Below, in pieces: positions 38,283 through 55,094 of a stretch of 64,000 bases of DNA (positions are counted from its first letter, which is position 1; every line of letters starts with the position of its first letter). The notes beneath the pieces were generated by a model. That model saw only the letters and a list, made by a program, of their open reading frames with translations. It searched no databases and had not been told where the DNA came from. The position numbers were made by a program, and so were the translations under genes. Origin of the DNA: Cercis canadensis (lineage: Eukaryota; Streptophyta; Magnoliopsida; Fabales; Fabaceae); the NCBI GenBank assembly GCA_003255065.1, contig QAOA01004257.1, positions 57,488 through 121,487 on the forward strand, given 5' to 3'.

Positions 38283-40331
38283 ATGCCTGAAGCTCCAAAA
38301 GGCTGCACAGACTACAACCTCGCAGACAAAAACAAGAAAACTCTTCAGTTCATAGAAGATATCACTGCCAACGCCGATGAAGTCCAGAAGAAGGTCCTGG
38401 CTGAAATCCTCTCCCGCAATGCAAACGTTGAGTACTTGCAGCGCCATGGCCTCAATGGCCACACAAACCGTGACACCTTCAAGAAGCTCCTCCCTGTCAT
38501 AACCTACGAAGATATCCAACCAGACATCAACCGCATCGCCAATGGCGACACTTGTCCAATCCTATGTTCCAAGCCCATTTCTGAGTTCTTGACTAGGTGA
38601 GTAGCAACATGTTTCATGTTTTTCTTGTCTTGTCCTTAAAAAATGCAATTTTTTTAGGTGGTCTTGTGTGTCTTGGTTTGGTTTAGCTTAAGTGGGTGGT
38701 TTTTGGTTTTTGGATTTTGCAGCTCTGGGACATCAGGGGGGGAGAGGAAACTGATGCCCACAATTGAAGAAGAGCTTGGGAGGAGGTCCTTGCTATATAG
38801 CCTGTTGATGCCTGTAATGAGCCAGTTTGTGCCTGGCTTAGAAAAAGGCAAAGGAATGTACTTTTTGTTCATAAAATCTGAGGCCAAAACACCTGGAGGG
38901 CTATTGGCTCGCCCTGTTCTCACTAGCTACTACAAAAGCTCTTATTTTAGAGACAGACCCTATGATCCTTACACAAATTATACCAGTCCCAATGAAACCG
39001 TGCTCTGCCCTGATTCTTACCAAAGCATGTATTCCCAATTGCTTTGTGGCCTTTGCCAAAACAAAGAGGTTCTCCGTGTAGGTGCTGTCTTTGCCTCTGG
39101 CTTCATTAGAGCAATTAGGTTCCTTGAGAAACACTGGGCCCTTCTTTGCCAAGATATTAGGACAGGAACCCTTAACCCCCAAATCACTGACATTTCAGTG
39201 AGGGAAGCTGTCATGAAAATCCTCAAACCTGACCCGAAGCTTGCGGATTTTATCCAAGCCGAGTGTGGCAAAAGTTCTTGGCAGGGGATAATTACGAGGC
39301 TGTGGCCCAACACCAAGTATGTGGATGTTATTGTGACAGGCACAATGTCACAGTACATTCCCACATTGGATTACTATAGCAATGGCCTCCCACTTGTCTG
39401 CACTATGTATGCTTCCAGTGAATGCTACTTTGGAGTCAATCTTAACCCCCTCTGCAAGCCCAGTGAAGTTTCCTACACCCTCATTCCCACCATGTGCTAC
39501 TTCGAATTTTTACCTGTTAACAGAAGCAATGGCGTCACCCAATCTCTCCCTGGGACACCTCTCAATGAGAAAGAACAGCAAGAATTGATTGAGCTTGTGG
39601 ATGTTAAGCTCGGCCAAGAATATGAGCTCGTCGTCACAACTTATGCTGGTAACAGATTCTTCTTTCTTATATATAATCTATGAAATGGTATCAAAATTTG
39701 AAACTTGGGGTTGCTGATAAGTGTTTGTGTTTCGACAATTTCAGGGCTTTATAGGTACAGAGTGGGAGACGTGCTGCGGGTGGCTGGATTCAAGAACAAG
39801 GCTCCCCAATTCAACTTCATATGCAGGAAAAATGTGGTCTTGAGCATTGATGCAGATAAAACAGATGAGGTTGAGCTTCAGAACGCGATGAAAAATGCTG
39901 TGACCCATTTGGTGCCATTTGATGCTTCTGTGTCCGAATACACTAGCTTTGCGGATACTTCAACAATCCCAGGGCACTATGTGTTATACTGGGAGCTCAG
40001 CCTCAATGGGTCAACCCCAATTCCTCCCTCAGTGTTTGAAGATTGCTGCTTGACCATAGAAGAATCCCTCGACAGCGTTTATCGCCAAGGGCGTGTCTCA
40101 GACAAGTCAATTGGGCCTCTTGAGATCAAGATTGTAGAACAGGGGACCTTTGACAAGCTCATGGACTATGCTATTAGCTTAGGGGCTTCAATAAACCAGT
40201 ACAAGACACCAAGGTGTGTGAAATTTGCACCTGTTGTGGAGCTCTTGAACTCAAGGGTAGTGTCAAGCTTCTTCAGTCCAAAATGCCCAAAATGGGTTCC
40301 TGGCCATAAGCAATGGAGCAATCAGAATTGA
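38283..40331 (+). CDS. GH3.6: Indole-3-acetic acid-amido synthetase, GH3.5/GH3.6-like
   Basis: Acyl-acid amido synthetase of the firefly-luciferase superfamily. It adenylates indole-3-acetic acid with ATP and conjugates it to an amino acid (typically Asp in group II), lowering active auxin in the cytosol. Exons 38283-38596, 38723-39648 and 39745-40331, in phase, 608 codons plus TGA; group II GH3 proteins are about 600-612 aa. Begins [21 protein letters not shown], the group II start. ATP/AMP motif 1 is [10 protein letters not shown] (split by intron 1), motif 2 is YASSECYFG, and motif 3 is YRYRVGDVL at the start of exon 3. Ends [16 protein letters not shown]. No disablement. Similarity to Arabidopsis GH3.5/GH3.6 is by eye; the exact orthologue, and whether it also uses salicylate, is unsettled. 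AuxRE motifs upstream fit auxin-induced feedback. Confidence 0.95.
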
Positions 40332-41981
40332 AGAATCTAAAGATGGACATTACATTATTATGTGGGTTGGTAGCTTTCATGGCGGTTCACATGAACTATT
40401 TTTGTTATCATCTTAGGGAAAAGTTAATTACTCTTTTTAGGTTAATTCTATGTTGAAAGACTCCCTCTAGTGTCTAGTGACTCTAGTCCCTTTTTTTTCC
40501 CCCCCAATTTTTAGCTGTTGTTTAACTTGCATAGAAACTTGCAACTTAGCCACTGTAAAAAGCAATTCCTGTTTCAAAGAAAGCTTCTTCTTTTTCTTTT
40601 TTTTTTTCCTTTTTATCCATTAGATTAAGTTTACTTTCTTCGTGGCAATGATCATCATCATCACGTTCTGTTGGAATTGGATTCTTAATTCTAGCCAGGA
40701 ATCATGCCCACCGAAGTGTCATGGGCTTATTTCCTATGACGGCAACGAGAAAACTGAAAAGCCATCACTTCTGAACTCATCTTTTTTTCTATTGTTTTCA
40801 GGAAAAGGCATACCAACTTTTTTTTCCCAGACCACTATTGAAGTCCAACTATACAAGTCACAGTGAAACAGTAATAAAAATTAATCCTTTTTTTTTTTTT
40901 TTCTTTTTGGGAGCAAATTGCAACTTGATTGAGACCTGTCTGGTAAACTTTTGTCCCCTAATTCAACTCAGTGGAATAGAATGAAGATAAAACTAAATAA
41001 AAAAATCATTATCAACTCATAATTCTCTCTCTGCGTCTCTTTAACAAATAGTGGTCTCTGTCAGATTTTGTCACTAAATCAAGGAACTAAGAACCATGTG
41101 TGGTTACATTAAATGAACAGGGGACTCCTGTTCAGTGTTCAAACTTCAGAGGCCAAAAATCCTTATTCTCTTTCTCTAGCAATTCCAAAAGCAAACAAAA
41201 GGAATTGTGTGCTTCTGACAAAATTGAAAGTCGTCACTTGCTGGCAGCACATTGATAGATTAACCATTTTCCATGAGAAATCCCATATATTTTTCCAGTG
41301 TCACACTTTGTACCCACATCAAGGAGCCAATTTCTGTTCCGGCCAGAAAACTTGCCGGAAAATCGCTGAAACAGTCAAAGAAGAAGAAATGGCTCAAAGA
41401 CAAGAAATTTTTGGATTGGCGTGGGTAGGAGACTAGAATGAGATAAGAGAGAATCAGAATCAAGGGAATAAGAGTGTTGTTTCCTGTTTGCTATTTTTTG
41501 AGATAAAAAACAAAAACAGTTTTGGTTTTTTCAGAAAGGGAAAAGAAAACACGTCTTCAAGGGTTGTGTCAGAGTATGTAGCCCCCCAGACAAAACCCAG
41601 AAGAAAGAAAGAGACAAATTAGGCTGGGGGCTCAGAATTCAGATTGATAAAGCTTCAAAAGATGAGTAGTGAATTGGTAAAGAGGATAAGCTCCGTATAG
41701 CTTTTTGATTTGTGTTGCTGTATTGGTGTAGGCAACCAATGTCTCATGCCTTTGTCTTCTTCATCATTTTCCATTTCCTTAGAGTTTTGTCTCTGCATTC
41801 CATGGAAATTGAATCATAAACATGCGCATGTACTATGGCGCCTGATAAGTTTTATAAATGTTTTGGAATCATATATAACCAATTAGCTTGTCTCTTAAAT
41901 GATCTCCAAGCAGACAAAATCTTGGTCGAAATTGCTATAGCATGTTGGTCAAAATAGAGGATGCCAATGCCATTCATAAAA

Positions 41982-41985
<4 letters not shown>

Positions 41986-42015
<30 letters not shown>

Positions 42016-42020
42016 NTTTT
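41986..42020. repeat. Poly(T) tract with N
   Basis: About 34 T with an N at 42016. Length unreliable. Another T-run with an N sits at 42962-42978. Confidence 0.85.
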
Positions 42021-42493
42021 AAGATGTGAAAATTTGCAAAGAGTAATAATAAATTCACAATTTTAACTATATGGTTCTATACACACACATTGCACATATT
42101 AGCAAATTTTGTATTTGGCAGAAAACAATTAAATAAAACTACTTAAAATCAAAATTTATTTAGTTTTAAGCAGATAAAACTGAAAATTTTGAGGGAATTA
42201 ACTACAATTCCAATTTAGATTCACAATTTTATAGGAGATCTGTGAATTAGCTATATTTGGAGAATTTTGACATGAAATTTTCTGACTGCCTTGAATATTT
42301 AAAGATCCAACTAGGAGAGAGGCTCTCATAAATTCCAATTACATAGTCCAATCTCATATCATCAAGGATTAAATAATAATTCTTTCAGCTTAATTATGTG
42401 TCTGTCCACTATTGGTACTTCAATTTTTCATATATTGTTAGAGATAACTCTTTTCATTCGTCTCACCTGCTAATTGAATTGTTATTGCAAGGG

Positions 42494-42541
42494 AAAAAAA
42501 AAAAAAAAAAAAANNNAAAAAAAAAAAAAAAAAAAAAAAAA
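42494..42541. repeat. Poly(A) tract with NNN gap
   Basis: A-run of about 45 bases containing the only three-N gap in the window (42514-42516). Probably a gap where assembly failed in the homopolymer; the true length is unknown. Confidence 0.85.
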
Positions 42542-45500
42542 GCTCTCATATATGTAAATTACAATATCTTCATAATATATACATGTACTGATACTTAATT
42601 GGACCATTATGGTTTGCAAATTTAAAAATATTTCATAATTAAACATTAAGTGTTTTATTATATACGAGTTATAAGCTCAATTTCTATTGGAGACATGTTG
42701 GGTAAGATCATTTGTATAAAGAATAAATTATCCCTTTTTGTGCATTTCAAAAGGAATATGTAACTTTATTTTTTGGTTAGAAATTTACGTATGAGAATAT
42801 AATATAATATAATATGTATCATGTGTAAAGTAATATTCCCATAGTTGAATATTGGGTGTCCCAGGTTCCAAAAGTTTAGTTTGTATTGAAAATGTGTTAA
42901 ATAAGATTAATTTTTTATGGGAGAGAATAAGCACTTATGTTACTACACTCCATAGTTAGAATTTTTTTTTTTTTTNTTGTAGATAAATATTGTAATCGAA
43001 GGAATTGATCAAATTGAAAAAAAAAAAAGAATGAAAATAGACTAATATGACTGAGAGTATATTCTATTAAATTAGAGTTTTTGCTTTCATTTAAATTTTA
43101 CTTAATTAATGTGAGAATATAATTACCATTATGAATATGTAGAGTACAATAAGATGATGTCAAATTTTTGGATTAAACAACTATTAGATGAAAAATAAGA
43201 ATCTCCTTATAAATGTCGCTCTCTTCTTCTATTGTTTCTCTCTTCAAGAGATGAATAAAACGATATTTTGCTGGAAGAAAAGAAAAGAAAGTGATAACAT
43301 TTACTATATTGCTGTATTGCTGGCTTGCACCTTACTACATTGCATTTAAGATGTCATAAAGTGAAAAGACTTCATTAATCAGCAATAATGATGATAGTTT
43401 AGTATCATATTTTGATGAATGATTCTACTTCTGGCTTTTAAATATCTTCTTACATTTGCAAAGTTATTCTCAAAAGTAGTAATACTTTTAAAAAATTAAC
43501 TCTTGAGAAATCTACGTATAAAATACTCAAGTTAGTGACAAAAGCAAAATTCCAAACTCAACTTAAATCTCCCCATCTTCTTCTATATATCCAAGAGGAG
43601 GAAACAAAACAAAACAAAAACTTTATACAATGAAAAGGTAATCCAAACAAAGCATTCTATAAAGTATGTTTAATTATTGATATCAATTTGCTATTATTGA
43701 TGCAAAAATGTAATGCAATGAATCTACTTTAATCTTGTTATAGTCTTTTTTATTTTTCAATAGATGTATGAAATGCGGCCACACACCTGTCCCCCACTCC
43801 ATTTCAATCTACTGAACTTCTCTCACTTTCATCAATTGGTTATTAAATATATATATGATTTTACTTAGTTTTACCAATTAAAAAAACAAATCGAACATGT
43901 TCATCAATCTTCTTATTTACAGTACAAGAACTCAAAATTCATTTCCTTGATCAATTTAAATTCTTATGAGTCTATATATATAAATAAATATAATTCTTTT
44001 ATCTATTTAGTGTCATGTATATTATAGCTAATATGTAGAGAAAAATGATTTTCATGATATATCAGACTACCAGGAAGAAGACTCAAGGTCACTAATAAAA
44101 AACAAGCGAAATATAATATTAATAGAGATATAACCCAACAAAATAACAAATAATAGTTTTCAAATTAACTTGAGTATTATTATTTTTAATAAGCTTTACT
44201 TGATTAGTTGCTCTCATTAGTTTTAAGCAAAATGCAGTATAGTCTGCGATGACTGACTTGCAGGCGAAGGGGACAAGTCCACGTAAGTATTCGATCACTT
44301 TGTTTGCAGGGTCCACTCACCATGCACACACGGTTCCCCAGGAGCGTAGAATCCGGAAATAAAGGAATAGGATTGGGGCTTCGGAGGGGGACCATGCGCC
44401 ACGTGGCATATAAGCAGCGTTGACCTGACGTAGAGAATAAGGTCTCTATCCATCTCTTTCTCCATGTTAAGATAAAGAATACAAAAGGAGAAGTGGGACC
44501 CCTCCAAAAACTAACCAATCAGAGCACAGCAACCCACGTGGTACTGTCATTCTGAGGTTTTCCTTTTCCTTTGCTCGGTCTCAACCTGGAGCTCGCGATC
44601 CGATCCGATTAATATGGGTCTTCGTACTCGAGAGAAAAATCATGTGTGGTCGATAACATGAATGCCAATATCCTAGTCAAAGAATACATGCCATCTGGCT
44701 TCAATATAGTCAATCACACAAATGTATCGCCTTTGGATGACGTGGCAGATGATAAACCGCGAAACCATATATATGATGCGGGGTTGCACCTCTGCTGTGA
44801 TTAATTCAGCCTTATCCATATTAGTTGAATCAGCTTAAAAGTTGAATGTTGCTTTCGAGAAAAAAAACAAATAAAAAGCGAAAGGGCAGTTAAGTAATTA
44901 AACAGAAATGCGAACTGGATACTACAACATGAAAAAAAGAAAAAGGACTGAATAGTGGATACTACAAAATGCACATTATTTGAATAGTTTTTTTAATTAT
45001 TGGCTAAAAAAATAATATTTTCAGTTAATCTAATTAAATTTAAATATTATAAAGTATATAATAATATTATTATTATTATTATTATTTTACTTTGAAGTCA
45101 AAGAAATACTTTTTTTTTTGGTTGTGTGTGTGTGTAAATAAATCTCTCATTATGAAATAGAATAACTTATATTTCCCCCTTACTTAAGAGTGAGTGCATA
45201 TTTAGTAGAATTTATTATGAAGACAAACTTAGGGTTGATTTGGTATTAGTTATCGGGATGGTTCTTTGTAAGCAGATATGATGTGAGCGAGCTTAGGTTC
45301 TCCTCTGGGATAATGAAGTTCATATGAAGTGAGAATTAATAAGTTATCTAAATTGCGTCACCTTTTTTGTTTCAATCATTAATTCGCTTAAGAGTAAGTG
45401 TGTTACAAGTATACCATAATCTTGGGTATGTAATTTAAGAGTTTGCGTCACCTTAGTCTTATGTTTGAAGTTGGATATCTATAAATTCCATTAATTAACA

Positions 45501-47211
45501 TATTGCATTTATTGGTAGTGAATTATGATTAAGCGCACAATAAGATCACTGATAGAACATGTGCTTCATGACTCAAATGATCTCTTGTAATGAGCTTGGA
45601 GGAATCTCAAATCAAATCATGCTTTTATCAGCAAGGGAACAATTTAGAGTAGGAAGAGGATTATCACCCTTTATATTACGCATGCTAAAAAGAAAAAAAA
45701 AAAAAGAATGAAAAGAAAGGAATGCTTACTCATATATACATACTTGATTTTAATCAGAAATATATCATCTTTGATCAATCAGCAAAAAGTTAAGGTTAAG
45801 AACAAAAGCAACTCCAAATAAAATAAATGAAACGGTATAGGGGTACCCGATATAGGAAAGCTAGTTCTAGGGTTTTGATTGCTTATACTTTAACTGTACT
45901 TGGTACTTGGTGCTTGGTGCTTGGTAGAGAGTATAATGAGGAAGGAAATAAAACACAGTTATTTCAATTTATGGGAAAGATAAATTAATAGAGGACTCTC
46001 TTTTTAGTCCTAATATATAAATGAATAAGATAATAATGTATAGAATGATATAATTATTAATTAGAAAGGTTATTAATTGTTTTGTTAATATGAAACGTAC
46101 GTTATTAATTTCCCTCCCCTTCACTCTCTTGGAATATATAAACAGTGAATTAAATAAGTTGATTCATGGCTTGCATGCCCACAGAAAGACAGACCTACGT
46201 CTTTTCTATCCTTTTCTTTCTTTCGTCTTTCTAGGAAAAGAAGGAACAACTAGTCTTTCAAGTTAATCACTTTAGTATTAGCCAAAAAGAAAAGAATGAA
46301 AAGATAAAAGTTATATATGCTCGTTAGAATGCGAGAACAGCAGTCAACCAGGCTTAATTAATTGGTAGGATTGAGTTGTATCCATCAAAAGAATATTTCA
46401 ATTGAATCTTAATTATTTTTATTAATTATAAGTTAGAGTTTAAGTAATTAATTAATTAATTTATTTATTTATATAGCTTCTAGCTAATTAAGAAACAAAA
46501 ACAGAAATATGCGATATATAAATAAAAAGAAGAAAAAAAAAAGGGATTAGAAAGGGACTGAAAATGAGGATGAATAACAAAGGGTGTTGATATTGATGAA
46601 CAGTTAGCTTAGTTTTCGTTGCTGACCATCTAGGCAACAATGATAAAGATGGGAAGCAATTATAAGTACACACTTAGCTCGATGATTTAAGCTAAGAGGA
46701 ATATGATATGATGTAACCAAAACAATGACTGATAGATCATGAAAGTGATAACAATAATTAACCACAACATGACTGATGGAACTCAAATTAAAGCTGATAA
46801 TAATCCTCATCTCTCATAAATAATCAACCATATACTCTAACTTAATCACATTTCTTCGCCTAAATTATATTTCTCGCCATTATGTTCTTAATTGAGGAGA
46901 GAGAATAAGTGAGGAATATTAGAAGAAGAAATCAAGTACATCTCTCTCTCTCTCTCTCTCTCCATGTGAGGACCAATATCAATCACCATAAGATACTATC
47001 ACTAAATTCTCATATATACAATATTATATATATATATTATATTTTATTAAATAAAGTTGGATGATATAATGAATAATTTAATATATAAATAAAGTGATTT
47101 AACAGTGTAGAATATGAGTAATTAGCTGAGGGAGACAATAGCACATTAGCAATAGTGTGTAATAGTGCAAAACAGGAATAGAGAGAAAGGCATTGGCATT
47201 GGCCCAAAATT

Positions 47212-47426
47212 CACGTGAATTGGTTACGTTGGTTCGGTGCAACGAGCGCGACGGCCCCGACTTTGGGTGGTTGGCTGGGTGCGTTGCGGAACCACATTTT
47301 CAGGTGTCACCTCACACACGCACTCACACGTGGCCACCCATGATAGCGACACGACCCGCGACACCTACACGTGTGATTCATATATTTATGACTCTTGACT
47401 TTCCTCTTAAACCCCACCCACACGTG
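47212..47426. promoter_or_regulatory. Cluster of four perfect G-boxes
   Basis: CACGTG occurs at 47212-47217, 47327-47332, 47368-47373 and 47421-47426, all within 215 bases of GC-richer sequence. The flanks are CACACGTGGC, TACACGTGTG and CACACGTGAG, which fit ABRE/bZIP and bHLH (PIF, MYC) sites. The overlapping 111-codon open frame (47193-47528) has no domain character. No gene starts nearby on either strand, so the target is unknown. Confidence 0.45.
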
Positions 47427-47552
47427 AGGATATTTGCTTTCCTTCCTTTGTCGGGCCCTCTCAACAGGCTTCTCCGGCCCATTCTTGGGCCCATAACCTT
47501 CAATTCAATTCCAACTAATGCTTTGTAACTCTGGCTTTTAGATTATGTCACC

Positions 47553-47554
<2 letters not shown>

Positions 47555-47584
<30 letters not shown>
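47555..47584. repeat. (T)30 homopolymer
   Basis: Thirty consecutive T just after the G-box cluster. Confidence 0.9.
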
Positions 47585-47585
<1 letters not shown>

Positions 47586-48170
47586 TTTGAGGTGGATTAT
47601 CTATTATGAACATGAGGCAATTATTGAAGAAAAGAAACACACGCACGCAGGGTAGCCTTAATCCTCAAGTTCAACCAGCCTCTGAGGGTGCTATGTTGGT
47701 GGAATCAAGCAAATTCAGGTGACAAAACATGAAACATTTGGGTCTTAATTAAATACTAATTAATTTAGTGGTGATATGATAAGAAACAATTAGTTTTATA
47801 TGAATAGTTTGACCCAATCAAATCACAATTGGGTAAGGTTTAGTTTCTTTCTTTAATAAAATATTGTAGCATGCCCTGGTATTTTGGTTTCTATGATTAC
47901 TTAATTTGACCCAACATCTTATGCTAATTGGCTTTTGTTTCTATTAATCAACATTTTCTAGAAGGCATGTTCCTTGTGGTGCCATGTTTTGTCACATCAT
48001 ATACTACACAAGCTCCTTAATACTATTGGTTCTTCTTATTGATACTCTTCTCTGCCAACCAAAACATTTTTTTTTTATATTAGTAATGTTTTAAATGTGA
48101 GTGTGGTGCCATGTTTCATCAGCACAATACAGCCCCACAGTGTGAGTTATCAGCATGGTTTCCTTCTCCT

Positions 48171-48209
48171 AAAAACTATTGCTGCTATCACTGGCAGCAA
48201 ATAGTTTTT
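48171..48209. repeat. Short inverted repeat (hairpin)
   Basis: AAAAACTATTGCTGC pairs with GCAGCAAATAGTTTTT across an 8-base loop (TATCACTG), with one bulged base. The stem is about 15 bp and too short for a typical plant pri-miRNA, unless outer pairing extends it. It could be the core of a small foldback element. Confidence 0.5.
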
Positions 48210-50450
48210 ATTATCCTCTTAGAAAGATTTTAAAGAAATGGAGAGTGTGTGCCCAATGTTTTCCTAACATCTAGCACTGCTGATATCAAGTGGACACTGC
48301 TGCTCCCATTGCACTGATAGCTACATAAATCTAACATCAAATTAAATAAAGAAACTGTTTGTTTGGAACCAATAATATGCTGAAGCATAAGCTTATGTTT
48401 ATAGGAGGATAAGCCATAACCACCACTACCCACCACTTATGAACCTCATATTACTCCCCTTTGTCTCCAATGTTTCAGGACCACTTGGCAACTAAAACAC
48501 AACATTTTCAAAACAAAAGTTTGGGTTAGAGATCTTATTAATAATTAAGCAAGTTTATTTAATATTAAACTTGCAGGCCAATATTGACACCTACTCTAAT
48601 TATTCCCACATACCCAGTTGTTGACAATGATTCTGCATAAAAAGTAGAGACTGTTTCAGATAAATCCTGTGGTGTATAATTTTCTTTTCTTCGCTAGTGC
48701 TTATGTTTCTGTCAATATACACTACTCTAATTAATGACCATAGCTGAAGTAATAGACTGAAAGCGATGCAACTTCTATTCTTTTGGCTTTTGCAACCTTC
48801 AAGGTTCCACCTACTCTAACTCCTCATTTATAATTGTTACGAACCAAATGCTAGCTTTTGGGACCGTCAACTACAACTGCATGGACCAAATGCAGCTTCA
48901 AAATGTTTCTTAATTAAGCAAAAGCCTTCAAGATATGCTTCTTGTATTCAAACTATCATTCCCATACTCTCATTTCCTCATGTTTACTCATACTGTCATT
49001 TATTATAATCTTGACTTTTGGGTCACCCTTGATTGTTACAACACAGTAGAAGCAAAATACTTCAAGTTATTCAAAACACACTGTTTTAAACTTATCTCTG
49101 CCTGTGTTTTTGCTCACGTTTTGGTTTTTTTTTTTTTTCTGTTTTTGGTGCTCTCTTTCAAATAATGATGGATAAAAGACAAAATACACACGTAAGCATG
49201 TGTTAATTAAAAATAAGTGTAATCAGTCAATGACAGAGATTTCTATAATTTCTGCTCCTTCCCGTAGATTTCTTTGAATTACTCGTTAGCCTTTTTGAGT
49301 GATTATAGTGCTTTCAATGTGCCATACACAGTGATGATTGCAGAAAATGTTGGAATAATTTGTTTGTTTGTTGTTGAGGTACCTTCAGCTATTTCTGCTG
49401 TAGACTCAACCAACCTAATCCTAGATTGGATTCTTAATACTAAATTGGATTTGAAATCTTGTTTCTTAAATCCTTTTTAGTTAGAATTTTCTTCGTAAAT
49501 TGTACTTCTCATAATTGTTTGTTGAGAAGTTCACATCGATCTTCATCTAATCAAAGTCTTGCAGATAGCAAAAACTGCAAAAATTCAACATAGACCAATT
49601 CATCTCCTTCACGCTAACAGTTACGTCTTCAAAAGGACAAGACAAATCAATATCAAAATTGGTAGATGGTTTAATGCTTTGGATAAAGCATACGAAAACT
49701 AAAAATGTGTGTAACGTTTTGTCAAATGAGACATAGAAGAGAAGACTTTGATCAAGTACCTACCATACCAGAAAAACCATCAGGTAGCTACTAGCCTTAT
49801 ATTATTGAATTTCACTACCAACTATAATCATGCAAATGTTTTTACAATAGAATATTCAAGTATGGGCTAAGGTGTTATCATTGATTAGTACTTAGAACAT
49901 AACTTTGGAGGAAGAAACTAAAGAATGGTTCAATAATGTGTTCCCACAATTGCTTTTTGTTTGATAAGCACTCAACCATATTTTCTCCCTCACAGAAAAA
50001 TATTTAGTCTTTTGGTGGTGTCATTTTTAGTAAGTTAGCCTTGGTATAGACTATAAACTATATAATTGTTTTGATGTGTGATACTCTACAACTCTTGTTA
50101 ATAGATGAAGTCGGTATCAGGAACCCTAGGGAAAAACATGAGCTAGTATAATGTGTTACAAAATCTATTTGAATGTCACATAAGCTCAAGTGGTTAGCAT
50201 TGTCAATCGGTTGTGACAAAAAAAAAAATCTGAATTTAATTGGGCTTAATTTTTGAGACATGACCTTATAAGACCATATATATATATATATATATACACG
50301 GCCTAGTCTAGTTTATATTATTTTATTATTTTTAATTTAAATACTATTTTTAAGTAGAACAAATTAATAAATAATAATAAGAGAGAAATAAATGAAAAAC
50401 AAAAGAAATTTAAAATCAGGTTGGATCAATTACTAGCTCGAATTGAGATT

Positions 50451-50647
50451 TTAAATGTAGTGAGCCTAAATTTGATAATGTTACATGTGGTTGATATGCG
50501 TCTGGATTTATGTAGAGGCTTTAGTTTTAAGTCATGTTAATATATATGNTTAAATGTAGTAAGCCTAAATTTGATAATGTTACATGTGGTTGATATGCGT
50601 CTGGATTTATGTAGAGGCTTTAGTTTTAAGTCATGTTAATATAAATG
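50451..50647. repeat. 98-bp direct duplication around a single N (probable unmerged contig overlap)
   Basis: 50451-50548 and 50550-50647 are equal in length and nearly identical (TAGTGAGCC/TAGTAAGCC and TATATATG/TATAAATG differ), with the N at 50549. Same signature as the other N-flanked duplications. Confidence 0.85.
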
Positions 50648-51220
50648 TATATTGAGCAGCGGCAGACTAAAACTTGTTTAGATTCTTTTTGGGCCATAAT
50701 GCTTGTTAGAGATTGGGGCTGCAGACCGCAAAATGCACTCTGTGGGCATAGTTATGGTGATCGGCCCATTAGCCCATTACATCTCTCTGGGCTTGTTCAC
50801 CAGTCTAAATCCTGGCAATTGACATCTCCTTGAGCTTAAAAAAAAAGACAGGCAAAACAGGGGAAAAAGGAAGCAGAAGTGGTAGTGCAGTGAAGAGAAG
50901 AAAACGGGGGAAAGGGGAAGTAGGATAGTAATGCAAACAAGAACAGAAGCGTCAGAGAATATTGCAGGGAAGGAAAAGCATCACATGTCAAAATTTATAG
51001 AGTCATTTTTATACTTCAAATTCAAATAATTATACATCAATCTAAAAGTTCTCAATTGAGCAGGAACTCTAATGAACACTTAACAATAAAAGCATATTAG
51101 ATTCACGTAGCCTTTCAAGCATCTTTACAAATACATGTGAAAATAACCCAGTAACAAAAGTGTAGAGATGAAACTAGCTATGCTTGGTTTGGTTTCTGCT
51201 TCTTTCCTACCCAGTGATTT

Positions 51221-55094
<3,874 letters not shown>

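Larger units (their letters stand above)
40332..51220. other. Gene-free region between GH3 and the lectin-kinase array
   Basis: Nearly 11 kb with no credible protein-coding gene. It contains the GH3 3' UTR, homopolymer runs broken by Ns, (ATT)7 at 45066-45086, (TC)11 at 46941-46962, (TA)n at 50277-50296, a G-box cluster at 47212-47426, a hairpin at 48171-48209 and an N-flanked duplication at 50451-50647. A GC-richer patch at 44230-44620 has two perfect G-boxes (44400-44405 and 44535-44540) but only overlapping short frames on the minus strand without domain character. Confidence 0.5.

Noticed and set aside
39017-39364. 115-codon minus-strand ORF
   Set aside because: Shadow of GH3 exon 2.
41113-41436. 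107-codon plus-strand ORF downstream of GH3
   Set aside because: No recognisable motif, no splice partners, composition like translated non-coding DNA.
44119-44518. Overlapping minus-strand ORFs in a GC-richer patch
   Set aside because: Three frames open over the same place, none with family character; the patch is better read as regulatory-like sequence.
47193-47528. 111-codon ORF over the G-box cluster
   Set aside because: Open because the patch is GC-richer; Pro/His/Thr-rich with no domain.
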